Below are positions 31,994 through 43,200 of a stretch of DNA of 64,000 nt, piece by piece; the stretch's first letter is position 1; every line of letters starts with the position of its first letter. A model generated the notes under the pieces. The model was not told where the DNA came from. It did not search any database and saw nothing but the letters and a program-made list of their open reading frames with translations. The position numbers were made by a program, and so were the translations under genes. Origin of the DNA: Glandiceps talaboti (taxonomy: Eukaryota; Hemichordata; Enteropneusta; Spengelidae); the NCBI RefSeq assembly GCF_964340395.1, contig NC_135562.1, forward strand, positions 7,891,634 through 7,955,633, in the 5' to 3' direction.

Positions 31994-32684
31994 TATTCTC
32001 AGTACCTGCAATAGTATTTTACCTCATGCTAGAGGGTCCAAATAGAACACGAAGGTTGACTTATTCTCAGTACTTGCAAAAGCTTTTTACCTCATGCTAG
32101 AGTGTCAAAATAGAACAAGAAGGTTGACTTATTCTCAGTACCTGCAATAGCTTTTTACCTCATGCTAGAGGGTCCAAATAGAACAAGAAGGTTGACTTAT
32201 TCTCAGTACTTGCAATAGCTTTTTACCTCATGCTAGAGGGTCCAAATAGAACAAGAAGGTTGGCTTATTCTCAGTACCTGCAATAGCTTTTTATCTCATG
32301 CTAGAGGGTCAAAATAGAACTAGAAGGTTTACTTATTCTCAGTCCCTGCAATAGCTTTTTATCTCATGCTAGAGGGTCCAAATAGAACAAGAAGGTTGAC
32401 TTATTCTCAGTACCTGCAATAGCTTTTTATCTCATGCTAGAGGGTCCAAATAGAACAAGAAGGTTGACTTATTCTCAGTACCTGCAATAGCTTTTTATCT
32501 CATGCTAGAGGGTCCAAATAGAACAAGAAGGTTGACTTATTCTCAGTACCTGCAATAGCTTTTTACCTCATGCTAGAGGGTCCAAATAGAACAAGAAGGT
32601 TGACTTATTCTCAGTACCTGCAATAGCTTTTTACCTCATGCTAGAGGGTCCAAATAGAACAAGAAGGTTGACTTATTCTCAGTA
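31994..32684. repeat. 68-bp minisatellite, 10 copies
   Basis: Unit of 68 bp: TTATTCTCAGTACCTGCAAT, AGCTTTTTACCTCATGCTAG, AGGGTCCAAATAGAACAAGA, AGGTTGAC. Ten units, very similar to each other in the middle and at the right, more diverged at the left. Confidence 0.95.
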
Positions 32685-33289
32685 TAGTATGATGCGCCTA
32701 GGCAGTAATATTCTATTTTAGGTACCCAACCTAATTTGCACAACAATACATATTGTTGTGTAGATTAGCCTTCAATCTGTTGGAAATTTCTGAAATAAAA
32801 TTGTCTATGCTAGGTGTCTTGGTAGCAGTGCCTTGAGAACCAAATATTTTCTAAACTTTAACGTGTACTTTCCTTTGAACAGTATTATAAAATGCATTTT
32901 CTTGGATTTTGTTTTTAACTTTTCATATTAAACATCTAAACATCTCTATGAACACTAACATTTTTTTTCTGTTTATCAAATCTTAGTTTTTATATCAAAA
33001 TTATTACATCACGAAGAGTAAGTTTAGAATAATTCTGAGATGACTTCCCCCAGAAACAAAGATGTGTATTTTTCAAAAAACTTGCAGTGCATTCCTTTAG
33101 TGACATTTCAAATTTCATGACGAAAACCACATAAAGAAAATAAATTCTTCAGCCACATTTTTGAAACAATTCTTTAAAAGTTTAACCACAAAAATGTTTA
33201 TTATTGACAAATATGTTATTATTTTAAATTTTTTTGCTACCGTTGACTGTCCTAGTTCCTTAGTTAGAGCATGCACAAAAATTTCAACT

Positions 33290-33555
33290 CAGCGCTTCTC
33301 ACTAACACTTTAAAAGATCCAAAATGCTACTGAGCATGCTCAGATGCAAAGGATTATGGGAATATCTATGGTTACCTTTACACCAAATATTGGGATATCA
33401 GAAGACATTGCCCTACTGCACAGGTCATGGTAACAAAATCTGGATTATTTGCAGTTACAAAATGTGACAAGACTGTTCTAACAGTGATTGGTTTACATTT
33501 ATCATATTTCCCACAATGCATCATTCAAGATGTCAGCTTTACAAGTTGCCTAATG
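33290..33555. mobile_element. diverged MITE copy, GAGCATGCTC family
   Basis: Shares CTGAGCATGCTCAGATGCAA AGGATTATGGG and CCCACAATGCATCATTCAA with the elements at 18037-18288 and 36824-37198. The ends are eroded. Confidence 0.6.
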
Positions 33556-33596
33556 AAGGAAAATATTGGTATAACTCATAAAGTCACTTTACCTCA

Positions 33597-33640
33597 GTAA
33601 AGAGAGAGAGAGAAAGCGAGAGAGAAAAAGACAGAAACAT
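33597..33640. repeat. (AG)n-rich microsatellite
   Basis: Short interrupted GA/GAGA run. It produces the poly-Ser/Leu minus-strand frames seen here. Confidence 0.85.
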
Positions 33641-33906
33641 TACACAAAGTCCAAAATCTGAACTCGGTTTTCTCTTGAAGTGAGTACCACACACTCCCAG
33701 CAACCATGTACCCATGACTGACATTTTTACATCTATTAAACATGCCATACAAACTTTTTGACTTCTTGGAAGCAGGCTCCCAATAGTGAAGCTTAACTCT
33801 GTACCGACCCACACACCCCTTATTCATACAATGTAGTATGCACACCAATCAATGAGTACATGTGGAAGAAACCATGATGGTACGGAATGTAGGGAGTGAC
33901 AGGGTA

Positions 33907-34034
33907 TTAACTGTCACTGTTGTCACTTTGTCCTTCATACGATACATTATCTTTCCTGGGTTTTGGCATCTTGTGTTCATACACCAGTGGATAGATGTGT
34001 TGAACTGCTAGTTGAATGTTATCTACACATGGCG
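33907..34034 (-). CDS. TBPL1: TBPL1 coding exon 6 with stop
   Basis: Encodes APCVDNIQLAVQHIYPLVYE, the last helix, then a basic and Ser/Asp-rich tail ending SDNSDS and TAA (33907-33909). Acceptor TTACAG. Confidence 0.93.
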
Positions 34035-37000
34035 CTGTAATTCAAAATATAAAGAAAGTGTATTACATGTATTGTTTGTTTGTTTACAATTTGTTTTATC
34101 ATGAACTTGAGGGTGCTGTCACCAATTATGATTTTTTCTGTTTGCAATTGATATTTTTATGAACTTGAGGACGCTTGAACAAAAGAACAACACACAATAA
34201 CATAATTGTTTACATTCTGTTTTGTTTATGTTTACAAACTTGATTTTTTTTGAGGTTGAGGGTGATCTAACCAAAAGTAAAAACTAAGTACTGCAGCCAT
34301 TTGATTTTTTTACAATGATTTTCCAGATGCATTGCGTGAGACGACATCACTTAAGTTATGTTTGGGCTTGTTTTATCTTTACTACATTTGAAATAAAATA
34401 GCATCGTTAAAACAACAGAAAAAACATTTTCATCTCTTTAATAATGAGTGATTTTACAGAACAGTTTCAGTCAACACACAATCAATGGCAGAGATGAATT
34501 TTACTGGTAAACCCGGGGTATGATCAGGTGACAACCATCCCTGTGAGTAACGTGTGCAAACCCACTGCACAAACACAATACATTGTATATGTCATTGTTT
34601 AGAGAGACATGCAATGCTTTTTGGAACCAGCAACAGGCTGTGTATGAACAGACAATGGGTCTATGTATACTTCTTAACATTCAACTCCTCTAATTCTGAA
34701 CAACGTAAATTTAAAACGATGAAACTAACAATACTTAATAGATAACCCTACGAGTAGTTTCTACTGACTTACATCAACGTTATAGAAAGCATATATCATA
34801 TTGTTTGCTGATATGAGCAGTCAGGGAGTGAAGTACTACTAATAGTACTTTCCCCCTCCCGTCTCTCTCCCCCTCCCCTCCTCTTCAGGTATCTCACACA
34901 TAATTAACAAGCATTCAATATCCATCATAGACCAGAATCAAATATTAAGAAACGACATTTGCATGTTTGTAGACAAATCCACTAAATTTTGGTAACAAGC
35001 TGCACACTATTACATCATCAGTCAGAATGTCACATGACCTGGGTATTGTTTGTCTGTTGTAAAGTATGTACTCACCTGTAATGGTTATACTTCCTGTTGA
35101 GAATATCTTAAGAGTTGCTCTAATAGCCTTGATCTTGTAAGTGACAGCTGGATGTAGTTCTGGTTCATAGCTACAAAAAACAATACAAATACAGAACGTG
35201 ACAATATACACTACTTAAAATCTCAATATCGCCATTAAACTGCAACTTCACTTTTGGTTTAAATCAGCATACAAAATACACATACAAGTAGATATCGTCC
35301 ATACTACCCAAAGAGATTTGGCTATCTGGCTTGACATAGTCTGTATTCGTGCCACACTATCAGCTGGTCGATGTGTGAGGGCGCCCTAACACAGTGTACC
35401 TTACAGACGGGACTTGATAATGCTGACTGGGCAAATATCTCAACCACGACTCATTTCAAGCAAATCTGAGTTGACAAATGATGACGATTGGGCTCGAACC
35501 TGCAACCTGCAGATTCCATTCGCCCATCATGATTCCACAAAATGCTTTACTTCAGTGTTACAGGTTGTTTATAAAAACTGCAACTATTTGTTTACTGTAC
35601 AATGTACCTGAGCTGAAAACACTTACCTTGAATGTTGATAATGTTGTTTTGAAAATAATCCTATTCGGATACCAAACGGAACAGAACATGTACCCAGAAC
35701 ATTGACAACTTTAAAATTCGAAAACCTCACCTAGTGAAGAACAAAAGAATAAATAATTCCTAACACAGTCACAACAAAGTAAAATGAACGAATGGTTTTA
35801 CCATAGACATAAGACAAGATGGTAAGTAGCTAAGATGTCAAATAGGGAGAATATTTCTGGTAAGTAAACTTACCAGGGTTCCCCAGTTATTAACTCGGTT
35901 TCCTTAACAAAATTATGGTAGATAGTATTGGTAACTATGTAACTTCTACTCCTTTCTATAAATGAGGTTCCCCATCAGAGGTGAACAAATCCACTGGTCC
36001 TGGGTCCGGGACTAGCAATTTTTTTGGGCGGACCATACAAATTATACCTTGTCTGGTCCATCGGACCAGTACCTTACTATTAATAACTATGTTAAAAAGT
36101 TGTCTAAATATACAGATTCATAGGTAAGATTTAATGTTTCACATTAGCGGGACCTGGGACCACTAATTCTTTCAGCAGGACCACTGGATTTTTTACGGCA
36201 CTGGTCCGGGGACCACCATTTCACAAAATGATTTGTTCACCCCTGCCCATTCTTAGCAAAAGCGAATGTGACAGTGATGGATTGATCGACATAAACAAAC
36301 AAGTGGATGATAATGTTTTGTTATAGTACCAGGAATATACAGTATTATCTATAAGAATTTGCCTGTTCCTGAACATCTAATGGGAACCAGTCCATTTGCA
36401 GGCATACAAACAATATAACCAACCTCCTCCCAATGGCTATACCGTCTTTCAAGGCTAACATAGAGAGATATCACAGTCCAAATCTGTTGATTTAAGACGC
36501 CATGAACTACAAGGCTGAACATTGAATTATCTTTATGCTGGTAATCTATGAAGTTAATATTTTGAAGAAGCTAACAATTTCCAAGAAGGTAACAATTTCC
36601 AAGAAGGTAACAATTTCCAAGAAGCTAACAATTTCTAAGAAGCTAACAATTTCTAAGCAGTTAACAATTTCCAAGAAGCTAACAATTTCTAAGAAGCTAA
36701 CAATTTCTAAGAAGCTAACAATTTCCAAGAAGCTAACAATTTCTAAGAAGGTAACAATTTCCAAGAAGCTAACAATAACAACAACACATTCAATTCATGA
36801 TGACAGTATCTTATGTTCACTAATAGTGAACTTGCAATCCAGACTGAGCATGCTCAGATGCAAAGGACTATGGGATTATCTGGGTTTTTTTTTTTTTATT
36901 CTCCAATCATATAAATGCGTATTTTTATCATGTGAAGCGCACTGAGATTTTTATGTAATTATGTAATGCGCTATATAAGAAATAAATATTATTATCTTTA

Positions 37001-39343
37001 TTATTGGTTATTGTAATACCTAATCTGGAGCTACTGATAAAAGTAACCTCCCACGATAGTCAGGGTAAATATGAATTGATCATTCATGGTTACAAACAAT
37101 GTATCAACATTGTGTACAATACCAATTCATTAGTATTTATCATCACATTTCCCATGATGCAACATTCAACATGGCGGGTTTGCAAATTCCCTATTCTGTA
37201 AAGTAACCTAACTTACCCGAAATCCTAGGTTTTGTAGTGTTCTTGCGTACTTCCTGGCAGCCCTCCTTGCATCATCCTCACTGTTAATACAATTCAAATC
37301 AACATACGATCATCATGCAAAAATAATGACAGGGCAATTGGAAATGTGTACAACATAAGATAGACTGCCTGTAAGATAGTTCGTGTTGTTCAGCCTTATC
37401 ATGTGAGTGCTGGCTGATAACATAGTATGAATGTCTGTCTTTTACAGACTAGACATAAGAGATAGTCTTATTATCTGTTTTTGAGAACCCATAAGGTGGA
37501 CCTCTGGTTCATAGTGGTTTGGAGAAGGCCTGAACACTATCAAGTTTAGGGTCAACTTCACTAACCTTTCATGACCTTGAGAGAACACGAACATAAACAT
37601 AGTGGATCTAAACTTCTCAAAATGGCCTGCAATATGGGGTAACGGGGCAAGGTGTCATTCGTCATAGTATTACATGTGTGTGTGTGTGATATGGGGGGGG
37701 GGGGGGGGGGGGCTAAATGAGCTAAAACATTGTTCACAGTACTACACTAGTTCTTACCTTGTACAACCTGCACATGTTATCTTCCCTGATGACCACATAG
37801 TTGCCGTACAGTATGGATCACGGAGTCTCATCATTACTTTCTGAAAAATTAATAAAGTGACATTCCTATATAAACACGATATTAACATAATTACATTTAC
37901 CAATTACAAAAGGCTTTGGTCCAATGGTTTTCAACAGAGCTGCATACACATCATGTCAATTATGTAGATTGGTATCAATAGAGTGGTTTCCATGCCATGT
38001 CATATAATGTTGTGCTCCTATTGTGGTACCTAGGAACACCACGTATTAATTTTACTTTTTTATCTTATTTTATTTCATAGGTTTGTGCTTTCTTTCATAT
38101 TGACCTTTTTAATCTACATTGTTGTATATACATATACTGGAATTGTCTCAATTTAATTATGTTAATGCATCTCTTGACAACAAGGTAAGATTAAATATGG
38201 TCCCTTTTTAAAATTATTTGTATAAATAACCTTCAAAAGGCCAATAAAGTGAATATACAAATTTTTCCAGATTTCCCTGATAATACAGTGGCAAAAAAAT
38301 GAAGCAAAAATTGTATTATTCTCTGGGAGCAAAGTTCCACGGATGCATGTTGTCAGTATTTGCTGGCATAACATTTACACACACAACTACTTGTGGGGGT
38401 CAATTACATGCAGTACTGTGGCAGTTTTGCTACATCGCTGCCGGTCCTCTGCTAGAATCTGTTGTCCTTGTAAAATCAAGGGACTAGCTTTCTGTAGCAG
38501 AGAAAGTGTTATTACCTTGATGTTGAGTTTGGGGATGGGTAATGGGTGTAGGGGGTGCATTTCTATTTATACATGTAGTTGCATACATACATAACTAGTA
38601 TGACATCTCTTTTATTTACGATATATCAGTTTATTATGTGTGCATCTGTTTTTCATGCATCTTAACCTTAGAATTTGTGGCTACAGTGCAAATAACGAAG
38701 TGAAATAAATATATGATACTGTGTGTCTGTCCTAATATATGAACTGTGAAAAATTGTAGCTGTGGCAGAGAGCAATAAAGTATATAGTAAAACTTATGGA
38801 TTTATAGATAAAGCAGCTGTAACCTTGAGTCACTATACGGCCATGCATTGTAATTTGCATCATCAGACGTGACTGTATGTTGTTCGAGGATTTGGGGTGG
38901 GATTCTTCCTCATGTAATGGTTTTAGAGTCTATAAATATCTTTTCCGTATGTACGTAATGTAGGGTGTTTGGATAATCAAGAGTGAACCTGTCACTGTAA
39001 TCAAATTTATATATATATGAACAAATGCATTATACTATAGCCATCATCAATATCATCAAGTGTCACTTACCCCGGCGTCTCGCCTGTATTCAACGTTAAT
39101 TCCTTCTAAACCAATTCGCCTTAAATTCAAGTGACACCGTGTACTAAATGTGCTCACAACATTGTTTATAAAAATGTCCACGCTGCCTGAATCTTCAGTG
39201 CCACCTTGGCCTTGGTTATTTTGCTCTGCATTGTCATTCGCATGATCTGTTGGTGGCACAATGTCTGTTGCAGAGGTCGGCGCTGTTGCTTGCCTTTCTG
39301 TTTCTAGCACTTCCTGTATCGATGCTACAGCCGTCTCTGCCAT
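33907..39343 (-). CDS. TBPL1: TBPL1 (TBP-like factor, TLF/TRF2), complete
   Basis: Core-promoter factor related to TATA-binding protein. It acts in the nucleus, binds TFIIA/TFIIB and drives mainly TATA-less promoters. Minus-strand coding exons: 39343-39071, 37840-37758, 37280-37217, 35730-35627, 35170-35076, 34034-33907; 747 nt, 248 aa, all phases consistent. Diagnostic blocks are INNVVSTFSTRCHLNLRRIG, ATMWSSGKITCAG, FKVVNVLGTCSVPFGIR, SYEPELHPAVTYKIKAIRAT and FSTGSITIT. The two TBP-like half-repeats are present. TBP's intercalating Phe in the IFSSGK position is Trp here, as expected for this paralogue. The acidic/Gln-Asn N-terminus is about 45 aa longer than in the human protein, and the tail is KPRKDN...GQSDNSDS. 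Divergent from geminin (805 bp between start codons) and convergent with AGBL5. Confidence 0.96.
35076..35170 (-). CDS. TBPL1: TBPL1 coding exon 5
   Basis: Encodes YEPELHPAVTYKIKAIRATL then KIFSTGSITIT. Acceptor TTGTAG, donor ACAG|GTGAGT. Confidence 0.95.
35338..35408. mobile_element. MITE, CTGTAAG / GATGTGTGAGGGCGCC family
   Basis: Lies in TBPL1 intron 4. AGTCTGTATTCGTGCCACAC, then GGTCGATGTGTGAGGGCGCC, then GTGTACCTTACAGAC. Compact copy with both ends. Confidence 0.6.
35627..35730 (-). CDS. TBPL1: TBPL1 coding exon 4
   Basis: Encodes VRFSNFKVVNVLGTCSVPFG, then IRIGLFSKQHYQHS, the start of the second half-repeat. Acceptor CACTAG, donor AAG|GTAAGT. Confidence 0.94.
36565..36776. repeat. 18-bp minisatellite, about 12 copies
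   Basis: In TBPL1 intron 3. Unit AAGCTAACAATTTCCAAG, with T/C and C/G variants. Because 18 is divisible by 3, both strands stay open (KLTISK / EIVSFL repeats); this is not a gene. Confidence 0.93.
36824..37198. mobile_element. MITE (inverted copy) with a nested insertion
   Basis: Left GTGAACTTGCAATCCAGACT plus GAGCATGCTCAG; right ATGATGCAACATTCAACATG and TTGCAAATTCCCTATTCTG. It is about 120 bp longer than the 18-kb copy. The extra part holds a T-run and GCGCTATATAAGAAATAAAT, which looks like a retroposon tail. Confidence 0.7.
37217..37280 (-). CDS. TBPL1: TBPL1 coding exon 3
   Basis: Encodes SEDDARRAARKYARTLQNLG F(R), the first long helix of the fold. Acceptor TTAACAG, donor CGG|GTAAGT. Confidence 0.94.
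37674..37712. repeat. GT and poly-G run
   Basis: TGTGTGTGTG followed by a long G run in TBPL1 intron 2, close to exon 2. Confidence 0.9.
37758..37840 (-). CDS. TBPL1: TBPL1 coding exon 2
   Basis: Encodes KVMMRLRDPYCTATMWSSGK and ITCAGCT, the saddle of the first half-repeat. Acceptor TTTCAG, donor AAG|GTAAGA. Confidence 0.95.
37841..39070. other. TBPL1 intron 1, no gene seen
   Basis: AT-rich, without recognised elements. The small open frames at 38162-38594 have no similarity I recognise. Confidence 0.5.
39071..39343 (-). CDS. TBPL1: TBPL1 coding exon 1
   Basis: Start ATG at 39343. Residues 1-91: an N-terminal Ala/Thr/Asn/Gln-rich, acidic extension, then INNVVSTFSTRCHLNL and VEYRRDAG. Donor GGG|GTAAGT, phase 0. 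Confidence 0.95.
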
Positions 39344-40049
39344 TGTTCCCGCCCCATAAACCCTAAACTAAAATATCTCCAATGATCAAAATTCTGTTAC
39401 CATGGAAATACGGCTTCATAAGTTTTCACAAGTGTCATTTCGTCTACAGTTACAGCACTGGCAGCGTTGTCTCTGAATGGCATTCGTGTGATGATGAGTG
39501 CAGTGTACAGCCGTGAATCACTAGAACGTCACAATAAAATAACTTCCCCGGCACTCACAAAATGCTTACTACCTCCTCCGAAATTGACCCAATTGTTTGT
39601 TATATACCTCTCAATCTTGTGCATCTAATTCAGTACCAGGATATTGTCGAAGTTTGTGATGAAATATTTCGATTTGGCTCCGTGACCTCAGCTTGTAGCT
39701 ATTGCTCACAAGGCTTTTACACGTGTGACTGGCCCTCTACGTCGCAATCTCTATAAATACGTAAATAATCGATTCGACCAATCGGATCACACCCGATGTC
39801 CCAACCCGAAGATTTCCGAACACATGTCCCTTTTTGACAAGCTCTCTCTTGAAACGACAAGTTTGATTGGACAATTAAGAATGAGTCAAATCAGAAATCA
39901 ACCGTAAGGTTTAATATTTATCGTTAATTTGAAGGAAATAATATCATAATAGTGATATTAAGACAAGCTAAAGATAAATGAATCTTGTTAGTATCTATAA
40001 ATTTGAGACATAACAGAAAATTAGCAGATAAATTTGCCAAGTCAATTGA

Positions 40050-40054
40050 CCAAT
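40050..40054 (+). promoter_or_regulatory. CCAAT box (NF-Y type) upstream of GMNN
   Basis: GACCAATCAGA lies 95 bp before the geminin ATG and fits the NF-Y core with its preferred flanks. Function is inferred. Confidence 0.45.
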
Positions 40055-40105
40055 CAGACAAGGCGTACGGAATCACTTAAAAGGTCACGTTCGTGACCGG
40101 GAAAA

Positions 40106-40111
40106 TTCGAA
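40106..40111 (+). promoter_or_regulatory. CHR-like element TTCGAA upstream of GMNN
   Basis: TTCGAA matches the cell-cycle genes homology region consensus (TTYGAA). It lies 52 bp downstream of the CCAAT box, the kind of arrangement known for DREAM/MuvB-regulated genes. Confidence 0.4.
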
Positions 40112-40148
40112 GTGCACAACACGAGCGCTGACGACACAATAAAGGAAC

Positions 40149-40241
40149 ATGAACGCATCAAATCGTCTTCCTCTTGGCCGTCCTCCGGTACATAAAAATG
40201 GAATTACAAGAACAACTGAGATTTTGAGACGTAGCAAGAAG
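40149..40241 (+). CDS. GMNN: GMNN coding exon 1
   Basis: Begins MNASNRLPLGRPPVHKNG at the first ATG after a short leader (GGAACATGAAC). Donor AAG|GTGAAT, phase 0. The start choice rests on this being the only ATG in frame with exon 2. Confidence 0.85.
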
Positions 40242-43200
40242 GTGAATATTGACGAATATACTATAAGAATGTCATTTTGGTCATTTGTAGCGTGACAGAA
40301 TTGAACAAGTTGTTGCAGCTATCCTTACATTTGTCAGCAAATTCGTGTGACAAAATGCTCTGTGGTCTGAGGTTTATGACGCTCGTTGTACCCCGTTTAT
40401 CTTCCTACCCTAGTACCCATATGATGTAGTTGCAATAAAATATCCACATATTTTATTTCGCAGGGTAGTGTTTCTGATTCTGAGGTGGCTTCTCTGGTAA
40501 ATGATCCATGGACTGGTCAAATGTTGGCAATGAGTACGGTCAGTGGCCAAAACAGAATGTTTACACCAGCTAGAAATAAGAAGTCTTTGCTGACAGACAG
40601 GAAAAGGAAATCTCTCCAAACTCTACAACCAGGAGCAGGAAGACAGTCAACGTTGGTTGGATCAAGCGGGATTGTCAGATTGTGTCGAGATGAAAATGTA
40701 AGATTTGCTGGTTTTCCTTTTTTTTTCTCTCGAAAGTTCATAGCATTCATGTCACATTTCACTCCATAGTTACAGGGAGCAAAGGTGGGGCATCACATTT
40801 GATGTAACTTGTAAGTAAACCAAGTTCAGAGCTAAGTTCCTTTAGCATTATTTTGGCAAGGGTTCAAAATATACTAGTAAGATGTGCCTTATAACAAAAT
40901 GAAAAGGTATGGCAACAAAAAATATGAAATCTTCATGATAAATCATTTCATAAATTTTTTCCACAAAAGCCAAATACATTATGTAAGTGTAAACTTATGA
41001 TTCCAAACACATACAGGGTACACTATCCTATTTTTAATTTTGATTTTGATTTCGAATTGTAGGGAGTCAAGAAAGGGAAAAGGAAACTGGATGATTGTGA
41101 CAGTCAGCCAAGCAAGCAGGCAAAAACTGAAAAGATACTTGTAATAGGATCCAAGGCAACAAGTAAAGATGTCATATATGAAGACCCTAAAGAAGAGACA
41201 CCAAGCCTTCAAGAAAGCAGTGAAGAAAAGGTAATTTATGATTTTAGTAAATCAAGTAGTTTGATTTAATAACTGTACAACAGCTTCATGGCATGTAACT
41301 TTTGTACATTTTTATTCACTGAATTCATAATTTCAGATTTGATGTTCAATTTGAAAGTTCCCCTAGGGTTTCATCCTTGCTAGCTCACACTCAAAACAAG
41401 GCATAAAAGTATGGACCAACTGTCCAAGGGATGCATGTTTGTATTTCAACCTAGGGAGTTGGGGTTAGGGATGGATTAGATATTAGGGATAGGATAAGAC
41501 TCCCTAGCATACACCTGATTGTATCATTTGAAGTAAGTGGACACTGTTCTACATACCAGGGTTTTATTGCTGTCGCTATTGAGTGTGTTTGTCATAGTTT
41601 CTTTATAATGTTGATGTGTAGACTTTTTTCATTTCTTTGTTATCATTAATTAGAAGTAATTTTTCAGCCAGATTTACCACAAATCCATCATTTTAACGTA
41701 ATAATTTTTCTGTTTTCAGGAAGCTAAGTCATTGGCAGAAGAAGCTCTAGAACTTATGGTCAACGGTAAGAATACAGATGTATATTATGTTATGTCTAAT
41801 TTCAAGGTTTTATAAGTTAGGTCAATCTTATGCATAAAGGGATAACTTTACATATTTATAATGTAAATATAATCACTTAGAAGGCCATGCTTAGTTGTGA
41901 ATCCCACCATAACACTGAAGGAATCAATGTCACACAAAGACTTTCCAGCATCAGTGCACACAAAGACTTTCCAGCATCAGTGCACATAGTACTGATAATT
42001 ACATGTTAACATCATGAGCAGAAGTCCATTTGTAATTATCCTGACGACATATCTCCTATTATCATGTTTGCATCAGCAAAATGGGGGTTTAAAATTCCTG
42101 GCTTCCGTCAGGTTTGAGTGCATTTTTTAGGGTGTGTAAAGCAAACCCAGTGGTGCTGGTTGCTGGGTGGGGAGGTGTCTGTATACAATATACAAATGAT
42201 AAATGTATGCATACAATACATATTAGTATTTTACATGTAATTATTGATATACAACAAAATCACAGCTTTTGGTCTTACCAGGTAAATATATACTAGTGAC
42301 TTATATTGTCATCGTATTCTTTCAGAATCTGTGCCTGAGTCCTACTGGAAAGATGTTGCAGAAGAAAGAAGGAAAGCTTTAGAAGACACGTTGAAAGAAA
42401 ATGAACAAGTAAGCCACATCTCTTCAGCTTAATGTGTAAACTTTCACAATTTTGGTTTCTTTAATAAATAGGAAATGTAGACATTAGAAATGTGATTCAG
42501 AATGCCTTCCACATGAATACAATAATCTAAGTAACTTGAATGACATGCTAATTTATCACAGTCACTTGTTTATCATTGAAAAGAACAGTAGATTCAATTA
42601 AAATGGCCATATGATTGAGGATTGGGTATTTATTTTGGATTTTTAATTTATAAAACAATTTTATCATGGCTGCCTACTTGAAATATCGATGTGAAGCAAC
42701 ATAGACCAAGTCTTTGTTTGTTACTCAATACATCGCAAAAAGCTAAGAAATGTATGAAAAAAAGTTTGTTATTGTACGTACAATAACAAAGATTTTACAC
42801 ATTTATCAATCTTTTATAGACTTACAATCAAGGACTTGGCATATATATAATTGTTTCATATTGATTTTTCAAGTAGGACACCATAATAGAATTGTTTAAA
42901 TCCAAAAATAAATACCCAATCCTCATCCATATGGCCACTTTAAGAAAACAGAAAATTAACAAAAAATAATTATGAAGTACAAATTCCTAAGAAGTGAGCA
43001 AGAATGTACTTTATCAAGTAAAGCCGCACAGATCCAGCACTGACTGAAATGTGGCAACTGCTAGTATTGTCCCCTGTAGCTAGTACTGAAGGGGGTGTCA
43101 TTGGTCAAGTCACCACCAATGATAAAAATACTGGCTTGCAAAGATGTTAATGGATTTGATACCTTCCTGTTTATTATAGCTTCATCACAAAGTTAGTGAT

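Larger units (their letters stand above)
30456..33906 (-). other. probable TBPL1 3' UTR / 3' flank
   Basis: A minus-strand AATAAA lies at 30464-30469, in a good position to end TBPL1. In between are the 68-bp minisatellite array, a MITE-related segment (33290-33555) and an (AG)n run at 33597-33640. No other gene was seen. UTR extent is inferred. Confidence 0.4.
39344..40148. promoter_or_regulatory. bidirectional TBPL1 / GMNN promoter region
   Basis: 805 bp between the two start codons, holding both 5' UTRs and core promoters. CCAAT boxes occur at 39778-39782 and 40050-40054 (CCAATCAG), an inverted ATTGG at about 39864, and TTCGAA at 40106-40111. No TATA box is evident at a fitting position. 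Confidence 0.65.

Noticed and set aside
35450-35560. Possible second tRNA-derived SINE in a TBPL1 intron (GGGCTCGAACCTGCAACC)
   Set aside because: Only a B-box-like word is convincing; no A box at the right distance and no second copy, so it is not listed as a feature.
36535-36945. 136-aa frame with KLTISK repeats
   Set aside because: Product of an 18-bp minisatellite in a TBPL1 intron; the antisense frame is open for the same reason.
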